DNA of 39,542 nt from Flavobacteriales bacterium (GTDB lineage Bacteria > Bacteroidota > Bacteroidia > Flavobacteriales > BACL11). Both the position numbers and the translations under genes were made by a program. Below, piece after piece: positions 1 to 8,598 of this stretch (the first letter of the stretch is position 1; every line of letters starts with the position of its first letter). Below the pieces are notes generated by a model. The model was not told the DNA's origin, did no database searches, and saw only the letters and a list, made by a program, of their open reading frames with translations. The DNA is taken from positions 1 to 39,542 of the forward strand of contig JABICI010000061.1 in the NCBI GenBank assembly GCA_018652335.1, written 5' to 3'.

Positions 1-137
1 CCAGGAATCCAAATGCCAATTATTGCAAAAACAACACATATATATCCTAGTACTTGATAACCTCTTCTCTTAAATGGATTACTGACAACAGAATATTTTT
101 CAACTATCTTATCAACTTCAACAGAAACTTTAGTCAT
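1..137 (-). CDS. Truncated CDS (5' part only), small membrane protein, possibly DUF454/YbaN-like
   Basis: Minus-strand ATG at 137-135; hand translation MTKVSVEVDKIVEKYSVVSNPFKRRGYQVLGYICVVFAIIGIWIPG runs off the window. The 'lG...iiGi..Pg' pattern resembles the start of DUF454. Confidence 0.5.
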   Translation of the reverse strand, partial: MTKVSVEVDKIVEKYSVVSNPFKRRGYQVLGYICVVFAIIGIWIP

Positions 138-146
138 TTTAGAATC

Positions 147-1361
147 TTATTCAAAAGAAAGAATAGTATTTTTAATTATTGAAATACAATCTAGAAGTTG
201 AGATTCAGTAATTACTAATGGAGGAGCAAAGCGAATAATATCACCATGGGTTGGCTTAGCAAGCAATCCATTATCTCTAAGTTTTAAACATACATCCCAT
301 GCTTCAATTCCATCTTTGGGTTTAATAATAATTGCATTTAGCAAGCCTTTACCTCGAACTAATGATATCATATCAGAATTAACTGCTTGTAAATTATCTC
401 TAAATATTTTACCTAAATGCTCAGCTTTTTGAGCAAGTTTTTCTTCAACAACTACATCAAGAGCAGCCATAGCAACTTTGCATGCTAAAGGATTACCACC
501 AAAAGTAGAACCATGCTCACCAGGCTTTATACATAGCATAACTTCATCATCAGCTAAAATAGCTGATACAGGAAAGACACCGCCTGAAAGAGCCTTGCCT
601 AAAATTAAGATGTCGGGCCTAGCATCTTCAAAATCACAAGCAAGCATTCTTCCTGTTCTTCCTATGCCTGTCTGAACCTCATCAGCTATAAAAAGCACAT
701 TATACTTAGTACATAATTTTCTCACCCCTGCTAAATAACCAACATCTGGTACAACTACACCTGCTTCACCTTGAATAGGTTCAACCATAAAAGCACACAC
801 ATTTGGATCCTTTAGTTCCTTTTCTAATAATTCTAAATTATTATATGGTATTAAATCATATCCAGGCATATAGGGACCAAATCCTTCATAGGAAACAGGA
901 TCATCAGAACTTGAAATCGCAGCAAGTGTTCTACCCCAAAAATTTCCTTTAGCAAAAATAATTCTTGCTTTATTCTTCTCAATGCCTTTAATATTATAGC
1001 CCCATTTTCTAGCCAATTTATTTGCTGTCTCACCTCCTTCAACACCTGTATTCATTGGCAACACCTTATCATAGCCAAATAAATCTGTCATGTATTTTTC
1101 ATACTCACCTAAAACATTATTGTGAAAAGCTCTTGATGTTAAAGTTAAAACACTTGCTTGATCTTTAAGTGCATTAATAATCTTTGGATGGCAGTGTCCT
1201 TGATTAACAGCAGAATATGATGATAAAAAATCATAATATTTGTTTCCTTCAACATCCCATACGAATACTCCATCTCCTTTAGATAGAACAACTGGAAGGG
1301 GGTGATAATTATGTGCACCATATTTATTTTCTAGTTCAATATAATCTGATGATATCTTCAT
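147..1361 (-). CDS. rocD: Ornithine--oxo-acid aminotransferase (PLP class III)
   Basis: 404 aa; [48 protein letters not shown] and LGKALSGG motifs typical of OAT. Confidence 0.93.
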   Translation of the reverse strand: MKISSDYIELENKYGAHNYHPLPVVLSKGDGVFVWDVEGNKYYDFLSSYSAVNQGHCHPKIINALKDQASVLTLTSRAFHNNVLGEYEKYMTDLFGYDKVLPMNTGVEGGETANKLARKWGYNIKGIEKNKARIIFAKGNFWGRTLAAISSSDDPVSYEGFGPYMPGYDLIPYNNLELLEKELKDPNVCAFMVEPIQGEAGVVVPDVGYLAGVRKLCTKYNVLFIADEVQTGIGRTGRMLACDFEDARPDILILGKALSGGVFPVSAILADDEVMLCIKPGEHGSTFGGNPLACKVAMAALDVVVEEKLAQKAEHLGKIFRDNLQAVNSDMISLVRGKGLLNAIIIKPKDGIEAWDVCLKLRDNGLLAKPTHGDIIRFAPPLVITESQLLDCISIIKNTILSFE

Positions 1362-1383
1362 TTTTATGTGATTTTCTATTTTG

Positions 1384-1420
1384 CAAATATAGTAGTTTTA
1401 ATACGTAAATATTACATTTG
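1384..1420. promoter_or_regulatory. Divergent promoter region rocD/rlmD
   Basis: Minus-strand TATATTTG (read as CAAATATA, 1384-1391) and plus-strand TACATTTG (1413-1420); both match the Bacteroidetes -7 consensus TAnnTTTG. Confidence 0.55.
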
Positions 1421-1424
1421 TAAT

Positions 1425-2840
1425 ATGGAAAAACAAAAAAGAAGAAAGGAAATATTGTTAGAAAATATTGAAATAATTGATACAGCAAATAAGGGTAAAT
1501 CAATTGCCAAAAATGACGGAAGAGTAATAATTGTTGACGGAGCAGTACCAGGAGATAATTGTGATATAATAGTTTATAAGAAGAGAAAAAAACTTTGGCA
1601 AGCCAGAGTAGCTAAAATAAATACTTTTTCAAAAAATAGAACTACTCCGAAATGCGAACATTTTGGAACTTGTGGAGGATGTAAATGGCAAAACATGAAT
1701 TATGACTCTCAATTAGAGTTTAAACAAAAAGAGGTGCTTAATAATATCAGTAGAATTGGTAAAACAAAAGAACTAAACTATACAGATATTATAGGTTGTG
1801 ATGACATATACAATTACAGAAACAAGATGGAATTTACATTTTCAAATAAAAGATGGTTAACTACTGAAGAAATTAAATCTAAAGTAAGTATAGAAAACAA
1901 AGACGCACTTGGATTTCATGTACCAGGATTATTTGACAAAGTAATCAATATTAATGAATGTCATTTACAAAAAGAACCTTCTAATGCTATTAGAATATCT
2001 GTTAAAAAATTCTCAGACAAACATAATCTAACTTATTTTGATATTAGAAATCAAACAGGATTACTTAGAAACCTCATGATTAGAAATTCATCCAATAATG
2101 AAATAATGGTAATGGTTCAATTTTATGAAGATGACATAAAAAAAATTAATAGCGTTATGCAACATATTAAAGATAATTTTTCTGAAATATCATCACTTCT
2201 TTATGTCATTAATAAAAAAGCAAATAGCACATTTTACGATCAAGAAGTCATATGCTTTAGTGGCAAAGACCATATAACAGAAAAAATAGATGGACTATTC
2301 TTTAAAATTGGTCCTAAATCATTTTTCCAAACAAATAGCAAACAAGCAAGAGTTTTGTACAAAAAAACAAAAGAATTAGCAAATCTAAGTAGAAACGACA
2401 TCGTCTATGACTTGTATACTGGTACAGGAACAATTGCTCAATACATTGCCAAATCGGTAAAAAAAGTAATTGGTATTGATTCAGTTGAAGAAGGTATTAT
2501 TGCTGCAAAAGAAAATGCAAAAACAAATAATATAGATAATTGCTACTTTTACTCTGGTGACATGAAAGATATCTTCTCAGAAGATTTTGTAAATAAAAAT
2601 GGATTTCCTGATATAATTATTTCAGACCCACCTAGAGATGGAATGCATAAAAATGTAGTCAAGCAATTACTTAATATAAAAGCTAAACGTATTGTTTATG
2701 TCAGCTGTAATTCAGCAACCCAAGCACGCGATATAGAATTATTAAATCCACTGTATAATGTATCATATATTCAACCTGTAGATATGTTTCCACAAACTCA
2801 TCATGTAGAAAACATTGTTGTTTTAGAATTAAAAAAATAG
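1425..2840 (+). CDS. rlmD: 23S rRNA (uracil-5-)-methyltransferase, RumA/RlmD family
   Basis: ORF 1368..2840; start placed at ATG 1425 (MEKQKRRKEILLENIEI) because the promoter-like TACATTTG lies at 1413-1420. Fe-S cysteines CEHFGTCGGCKWQ, SAM motif DLYTGTGTIAQYIA, catalytic VSCNSATQARD. Confidence 0.9.
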   Translation: MEKQKRRKEILLENIEIIDTANKGKSIAKNDGRVIIVDGAVPGDNCDIIVYKKRKKLWQARVAKINTFSKNRTTPKCEHFGTCGGCKWQNMNYDSQLEFKQKEVLNNISRIGKTKELNYTDIIGCDDIYNYRNKMEFTFSNKRWLTTEEIKSKVSIENKDALGFHVPGLFDKVININECHLQKEPSNAIRISVKKFSDKHNLTYFDIRNQTGLLRNLMIRNSSNNEIMVMVQFYEDDIKKINSVMQHIKDNFSEISSLLYVINKKANSTFYDQEVICFSGKDHITEKIDGLFFKIGPKSFFQTNSKQARVLYKKTKELANLSRNDIVYDLYTGTGTIAQYIAKSVKKVIGIDSVEEGIIAAKENAKTNNIDNCYFYSGDMKDIFSEDFVNKNGFPDIIISDPPRDGMHKNVVKQLLNIKAKRIVYVSCNSATQARDIELLNPLYNVSYIQPVDMFPQTHHVENIVVLELKK

Positions 2841-2873
2841 ATGATTCAAATTTGAATTTGATAATTTAGCAAT

Positions 2874-2993
2874 ATGGATGATTTTTGGCAAAAACTTAAG
2901 GAAATGTATAATCTAAATCCCACAGTATTTGGAATTCTACTTTTTTTAGATTTAGCAATACTTTATTTTATTATTCAATATTTTATTAGCTAA
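2874..2993 (+). CDS. 39-aa single-TM small protein, unknown function
   Basis: Hand translation: MDDFWQKLKEMYNLNPTVFGILLFLDLAILYFIIQYFIS*. The stop overlaps the next start (TAATG, 2991-2995). Not in the supplied ORF track. Confidence 0.6.
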   Translation: MDDFWQKLKEMYNLNPTVFGILLFLDLAILYFIIQYFIS

Positions 2994-3613
2994 TGCTGCT
3001 AAATATTAATAAAGAAAATCCTAACCCAAGATTAATCAAGCTTGCAATAGATTGCTTACAACAAGGAGGCGTAATAGTATATCCCACAGACACTGTATAT
3101 GCAATTGGATGTGATATCTACAACAAGAAAGCAATGGAAAGACTATGTAAGATTAAGAATCTCAATATCAAAAAACATAATCTTTCATTTATTTGTTATG
3201 ATTTGAGTCATATTTCAAATTTCACCAAACACTTAGATACTAACACATATAAACTAATGAAGAAAACACTTCCAGGTCCCTATACGTTTATACTAAATGC
3301 AAATACTAGCATCCCTAAGATTTTTAAAAATAAAAAAAAAGAAATTGGAATTAGAATACCGAATAATAATATTGCAAGAAAACTAGTAAAAGAGCTGGGT
3401 AATCCAATAGCAACAACATCAGTAAAAGATCCAGATATGTTAATAGAATACAGTACTGATCCTGTTTTAATACATGAATATTTAGGCAAGAAAGTTGATA
3501 TTGTTATTTCTGATGGATATGGCGAAAGTATTCCCTCTACAATTGTAAACTGTACAAATAATATTGCTGTAGTTACACGTAAAGGAAAAGGTGATACTAA
3601 CTTATTTTTGTAA
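2993..3613 (+). CDS. Sua5/YciO/YrdC-family (L-threonylcarbamoyladenylate synthase-like) protein
   Basis: GGVIVYPTDTVYAIGCDIYN, LPGPYTFIL, IGIRIPNN, SIPSTIV; closer to the YciO type. Confidence 0.85.
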   Translation: MLLNINKENPNPRLIKLAIDCLQQGGVIVYPTDTVYAIGCDIYNKKAMERLCKIKNLNIKKHNLSFICYDLSHISNFTKHLDTNTYKLMKKTLPGPYTFILNANTSIPKIFKNKKKEIGIRIPNNNIARKLVKELGNPIATTSVKDPDMLIEYSTDPVLIHEYLGKKVDIVISDGYGESIPSTIVNCTNNIAVVTRKGKGDTNLFL

Positions 3614-4190
3614 TCACATCAATAATTTGAGGCATTAGTAGCTTTTTATCATCGTTAATAATTATAAAATCTGATAATTTTTCCTTCTCCTTCTGAGTCA
3701 TTTGTTTACTCATGATAGATAGCACATGATTTTTATCACATTTATCACGCGACATTACCCTTTTGATTCTAATATCCTCTTTTGCAGAAACACAAATAAT
3801 CTTATCTAAAATATTATTCGAGCCACTTTCAAATAAAATGGCTGCTTCTTTAATTATTATATCTGAATTTTGATTTCCACACCAATTAATAAAATTTTTA
3901 GAAACAACTGGATGGATTAAGTGATTAAGTGATTTTAACTTATCATTATCATTAAAAATAATTTCTGATAAAATATTTTTTTGCAAAATGTTGTTCTCAT
4001 AAACCTTATCTCCAAAAACAACTTTAATCTGTTCTATTAAGTAGACATCACTTTGCATACACTTCTTGGCTTCAATATCAGAGTTAAAAACCGGAAATCC
4101 TAATTTCTCAAAAATTGATGAAACAAAAGTCTTTCCTGCACCAATTGCACCAGTAACTCCAACTTTTATTTGTTTTTTTTCAATTGGCAT
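3597..4190 (-). CDS. coaE: Dephospho-CoA kinase
   Basis: P-loop GVTGAIGAGKTFVSSIFEKLGFPVFNSDIEAK; HPVV motif; 197 aa. Confidence 0.9.
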   Translation of the reverse strand: MPIEKKQIKVGVTGAIGAGKTFVSSIFEKLGFPVFNSDIEAKKCMQSDVYLIEQIKVVFGDKVYENNILQKNILSEIIFNDNDKLKSLNHLIHPVVSKNFINWCGNQNSDIIIKEAAILFESGSNNILDKIICVSAKEDIRIKRVMSRDKCDKNHVLSIMSKQMTQKEKEKLSDFIIINDDKKLLMPQIIDVITKIS

Positions 4191-5326
4191 AATTCTTTAT
4201 AAATTCTATTGTATTGTGGTAAAATATTATGAAGTGAATAAGATTTTGAATGAACTAATGCATTATGTTTAAATTTATCTAACAAGTTTTTATCTTCAAG
4301 TAATTTAACCGTATCATTAGCCATCTTACTGACATCGCCAACATCTGATAAAAAACCTGTTTTACCATCAATATTAACTTCAGATATACCCCCACTATTT
4401 GTTGAGATTACAGGAGTAGCGCAAGCCATAGCCTCAAGAGCAACTAAACCAAAACTTTCTGTAGACGAAGGTAAAACAAAGACATCTGATATAATAAGTA
4501 CTTTTTCAACATCTCTTAGTTTCCCCAAAAATTTAACCTTATTAGTTAGGCCTTTTGCTCGGCAAAGTTGCTCGGCAGCTAATCTTTCAGGCCCATCTCC
4601 TACCATTAATAATTTTGCCGATATCACTTTAGATACTTTTTCAAATATTTCTATCACATCATAAACCCGTTTTACTTTTCTAAAATTAGATACATGAGTA
4701 ATTAAAACCTCATCTATTTTAGCATAATTAGATCTATGAAGATTATTTTTTTTGATGTCATATAAACTTAAATCAATAAAATTAGGTATGGTTACAATAT
4801 GATTTTTGACATTAAAATGTTCAAGTGTCTCAGACCTTAGACTTTCTGAAACAGCAGTAACTACATCTGACATATTAATTGCATATTCAATAACAGGCTT
4901 AAAAGATTTATCTTTTCCCAATAGAGTTATATCAGTTCCATGCAATGTTGTAACAATAGGTAAATCTATGCCATAGGTCTCTAATATCTTCTTGGCATTG
5001 ACTGCTGCACTTGCATGTGGAATAGCATAGTGAACATGAAGTAAATCTAACTTTTCATTAATCGCGACATCTACTAATTTAGAAGTAAGATTAAGCTCAT
5101 ATGGAGTATATTCAAAAAGAGGATAATCAGGAATTGTAACTTCATGATAAAATATTTTTGCTGACAATAAATCTAACCTGAACGGTTTATCATATGAAAT
5201 GAAATGTACCTGATGACCTAAATTAGCAAGTGCAATACCAAGTTCAGTTGCAATAACTCCACTACCACCATATGTGGGATAACAAACGATACCAATTCTT
5301 AAATTATCTTGCATGTAAACTTTCAT
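4166..5326 (-). CDS. bshA: N-acetyl-alpha-D-glucosaminyl L-malate synthase (bacillithiol biosynthesis glycosyltransferase)
   Basis: RIGIVCYPTYGGSGVIATELGIALANLGHQVHFIS, LHVHYAIPHASAA, ESFGLVALEAMACATPVI; start may be the internal Met (MQDNLRIGI) at 5314. Confidence 0.87.
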   Translation of the reverse strand: MKVYMQDNLRIGIVCYPTYGGSGVIATELGIALANLGHQVHFISYDKPFRLDLLSAKIFYHEVTIPDYPLFEYTPYELNLTSKLVDVAINEKLDLLHVHYAIPHASAAVNAKKILETYGIDLPIVTTLHGTDITLLGKDKSFKPVIEYAINMSDVVTAVSESLRSETLEHFNVKNHIVTIPNFIDLSLYDIKKNNLHRSNYAKIDEVLITHVSNFRKVKRVYDVIEIFEKVSKVISAKLLMVGDGPERLAAEQLCRAKGLTNKVKFLGKLRDVEKVLIISDVFVLPSSTESFGLVALEAMACATPVISTNSGGISEVNIDGKTGFLSDVGDVSKMANDTVKLLEDKNLLDKFKHNALVHSKSYSLHNILPQYNRIYKELCQLKKNK

Positions 5327-8255
5327 AAATAATATTCATTATCTCTGTTCTAATATTCATAGAAATTAATTTCTTATTTGAAGAGTGAGGATAAATTCTG
5401 TTTGATAAAAATATATAAACTAAATTACTTTCAGGGTCTGCCCAGGCTAATGTTCCCGTAAAGCCAGAATGACCAAAACCAAATTCACTGGCGTTATCAC
5501 TTGCTGGACCACCTTCTTGATTTTTTAATCTCGCTTTATCAAACCCAGCCCCTCTTCTATTATCATTTTCAGGAAATTGATATCTTGTAAAATCATTCAC
5601 TACCTCCTCAGAAATATATCTTTCTTGTGCATATTCACCATTTTGCAAAAATAGTTGCATTAACTTTGCAAGGTCATTCGAATTAGAGAAAAGACCAGCA
5701 TGACCACTTACACCACCCTTCATTGCAGCACCCATATCGTGTACATAACCTTTTAGAACCTGACTCCTAAATTCAAAATCTATTTCAGATGGAATTATTC
5801 TTGATGAATCTAATCTTTGTAGAGGATTAAACCCTAGATTTTCCATCCCTAACCTCTTATAAAAAAAATCCGCCGACAATTCATTTAATTTCCTGTCATC
5901 AGGAAAATTAGTCTCTATAATCTCCTGCAGTAAATAATAACCTAAATCAGAATAACAATATTTATTTTTATTATCTAATAAATCTGTCTCTACAATTTGT
6001 TTTAGGATGCTATCTGTGAATGAATAATGTAGATAAATATTTCTTGCAACTTCGATAGGGAATTCTTGACTGTACTTTTTACTATATAGTGTATCTCTAA
6101 GCTTCATAATGCCTGAAGTAGAATCCTTAAATAATGTTTGTTTATAAAAAGGAATCCATGCAAGAAGTCCAGCTTGGTGGGCTAACACATCACGTATTTT
6201 TAAAAACTCTTTGTTAGAAGAATCAAGATCTAAATATTGACCAAGTTTATCATTCAAATTTAACTTTTCTTCGTCAACCATTTGCATCAAGAGAGGAACG
6301 GTTGAAGCAATTTTAGTTATGGATGCAATATCGTAGACATCAGAATTTTTCACTTTTATTTTTTTGTCATATGTATGATATCCATATGATTTTTTAAAAA
6401 AAACTTTTCCATCTTTCGCAATTAAAATTTGACAGCCAGGCGTAGCTTCCTCTAAAATTGCATTCTCAACTATACTATCTATTTTGACAACTAAATCAGA
6501 TTTAACATCTACCTCTTCAATCATACAAAAACTCATTCTTATAGATTCAGTTCTCATTCCAGAACTTAAACTAAAATGCTTTGTAGATACAGGTATTTTG
6601 CCACTAATACCAATCCCTCCAAAAATTGCTTGAGCTGTTTGTTTCTGTGACAAATTACTATTTTGATATGACAAAATCAGACCATCAAAATTCCTAACTC
6701 TTAAAAAAGAATTGATACTGTATGGATTAGCAAATAAATTTACGATAATCTTAGATTGTAATGAAATTGCCTGCAAAAGCATATCAATTTCTCTAGAAAT
6801 CTTATATGGTTTCCAAGCATTAGCATTAGACTTATGGACACTAGCGATAACTAAATTATACTCTGACAATTTATTTAAAAGCTCAACTTTCTGAGAAAGA
6901 GAAAATTTTTCAGGAATTGAAAAATGGGTAATTGAAGCATAATTAGATAGCATTTGTTGAAATGGCTCTACATCTGCACCAATTGATATTGATGCTAGCT
7001 TTAAAGTATCTAACCTTTTCAAGGGAATTAATCCATCATAATTTTGTAATAAAGTCAATGAAGACTCAATCAACTTTTTATTTAAAAGCTCTGTTTTTCT
7101 TAAGACAATGCTATCATTAATAGCTGATTCATCCACTGGTTTATAAGAATCAAGACCAAACCACCTCTTAGCCATTAATATTTTATGACATCTTTCGTCT
7201 ATTTCTGATTGTGTTATTAAATTACTTTTTATTGCATTATTTATCTCATTAATTGCTTTTGGAATATCTTCAGCAAAGAGTAATACATCATTTCCAGCAA
7301 GTAAAGCCTTGACATCAACAATGCCTGGAGAATAGAAATTACTCACCCCCTTCATGTTTAGTGCATCTGTTATTGAAAGTCCATTAAAACCCATCTCTGT
7401 CTTTAATAATCCATTTACAACTTTTGAAGATAAAGATACAGGGGTATTCTTAGCTGGATCTAGTGACGGTATTGATAAATGAGCAACCATTACAGAGCCT
7501 AATCCATTATCAATCATTTTCTGAAAAGGAATTAACTCTACTTCTTTTAATCTATATTTTAATTGGTTGACAACAGGTAAAGTATGATGTGAATCAGTGT
7601 CTGTATCACCATGTCCAGGAAAATGTTTTGCACATGCCAGCACATTGTTGTCTTGCATTCCGTGCATATATGCTAAGCCAAGTTTAGCAACGTTGTAAGG
7701 ATCTTCTCCAAATGATCGATTATTTATAATAGGGTTATTAGGATTTGAGTTTACATCAACAACAGGTGCAAAATTGATATGTATTCCCAACATCTTACAT
7801 TGGCGAGCAACTTCAACACCCATTTGATAAATTAAAGAACTATCTTCAATTGCTCCTAGAGTCATTTGCCAAGGAAATCTAAGACAAGAATCTAATCTCA
7901 TTGAAACGCCCCATTCACCATCAATAGCAATCATTAATGGTGTTTTGGATATAGATTGATAATAATTTGTAAGTTTAGCTTGTCTTACAGGTCCGCCCTG
8001 AAGAAACATTAATCCGCCAATTTTATATCTTCTAATCAAATATTCTATTTCATCTCTATGTTGCTCACCCTTATTAGAGTAAGCTGCAACCATAAACAGT
8101 TGAGCAATTCGTTCATCTTCAGAAAGTGATAACATAATACTGTCTGCCCATTCACTATTTTCATTCAAAAAAACAGCATTATCTTTAGCAAAAAGATTCT
8201 TTGTGAACAAAGATGAAATTGTAAAAAATATTATTAGTAAAATATATCTAAACAT
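5304..8255 (-). CDS. GH3 beta-N-acetylhexosaminidase (NagZ-like) fused to a C-terminal serine beta-lactamase-like domain
   Basis: 983 aa; N-terminal KHFPGHGDTDTDSHHTLP NagZ signature; C-terminal SITK (SxxK), YSD, HSGFTGT motifs; N-terminal signal peptide. Confidence 0.88.
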   Translation of the reverse strand: MFRYILLIIFFTISSLFTKNLFAKDNAVFLNENSEWADSIMLSLSEDERIAQLFMVAAYSNKGEQHRDEIEYLIRRYKIGGLMFLQGGPVRQAKLTNYYQSISKTPLMIAIDGEWGVSMRLDSCLRFPWQMTLGAIEDSSLIYQMGVEVARQCKMLGIHINFAPVVDVNSNPNNPIINNRSFGEDPYNVAKLGLAYMHGMQDNNVLACAKHFPGHGDTDTDSHHTLPVVNQLKYRLKEVELIPFQKMIDNGLGSVMVAHLSIPSLDPAKNTPVSLSSKVVNGLLKTEMGFNGLSITDALNMKGVSNFYSPGIVDVKALLAGNDVLLFAEDIPKAINEINNAIKSNLITQSEIDERCHKILMAKRWFGLDSYKPVDESAINDSIVLRKTELLNKKLIESSLTLLQNYDGLIPLKRLDTLKLASISIGADVEPFQQMLSNYASITHFSIPEKFSLSQKVELLNKLSEYNLVIASVHKSNANAWKPYKISREIDMLLQAISLQSKIIVNLFANPYSINSFLRVRNFDGLILSYQNSNLSQKQTAQAIFGGIGISGKIPVSTKHFSLSSGMRTESIRMSFCMIEEVDVKSDLVVKIDSIVENAILEEATPGCQILIAKDGKVFFKKSYGYHTYDKKIKVKNSDVYDIASITKIASTVPLLMQMVDEEKLNLNDKLGQYLDLDSSNKEFLKIRDVLAHQAGLLAWIPFYKQTLFKDSTSGIMKLRDTLYSKKYSQEFPIEVARNIYLHYSFTDSILKQIVETDLLDNKNKYCYSDLGYYLLQEIIETNFPDDRKLNELSADFFYKRLGMENLGFNPLQRLDSSRIIPSEIDFEFRSQVLKGYVHDMGAAMKGGVSGHAGLFSNSNDLAKLMQLFLQNGEYAQERYISEEVVNDFTRYQFPENDNRRGAGFDKARLKNQEGGPASDNASEFGFGHSGFTGTLAWADPESNLVYIFLSNRIYPHSSNKKLISMNIRTEIMNIIYESLHAR

Positions 8256-8337
8256 TATTGTAAAATTAAAAATTGATCATTATATTTAAACATATTAACA
8301 ATAATAAATATATGACTTATTAACTTTTAAATTTTAA

Positions 8338-8345
8338 TACTTTTG
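8338..8345 (+). promoter_or_regulatory. TAnnTTTG -7 element (TACTTTTG), 4 nt before ATG
   Basis: TACTTTTG-taat-ATG(8350). Confidence 0.55.
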
Positions 8346-8349
8346 TAAT

Positions 8350-8586
8350 ATGAGAGCACCAAAACTTCCATCATTTTTCAATAGTAAAAATCCTAAAGAA
8401 TTTATTTTCAAACCAAGATACTATGATGAAAGAAAAGAACGGATATATAAAAAAAATACTCATATTAATAAAAAAATAAAGTTTACTTCTAAGTCAACAA
8501 TTAAACAACAAAAAGGAAGAAATATTAGAATTATATTTTTAATTATTATTTTATCTTTGCTTGCACTCATTTTTATCACTAATTAA
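8350..8586 (+). CDS. Small basic C-terminally membrane-anchored protein, unknown function
   Basis: 78 aa; basic N-terminus with FKPRYYDERKERIYKK; C-terminal TM IRIIFLIIILSLLALIFIT; good promoter-like element; sits directly upstream of mutL. Confidence 0.7.
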   Translation: MRAPKLPSFFNSKNPKEFIFKPRYYDERKERIYKKNTHINKKIKFTSKSTIKQQKGRNIRIIFLIIILSLLALIFITN

Positions 8587-8598
8587 GTTTAAATCACC

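Noticed and set aside
478-675. 65-aa plus-strand ORF in rocD
   Set aside because: Antisense to a strongly conserved gene; no family resemblance or independent start signal.
851-1045. 64-aa minus-strand ORF within rocD in another frame
   Set aside because: Out-of-frame shadow of rocD.
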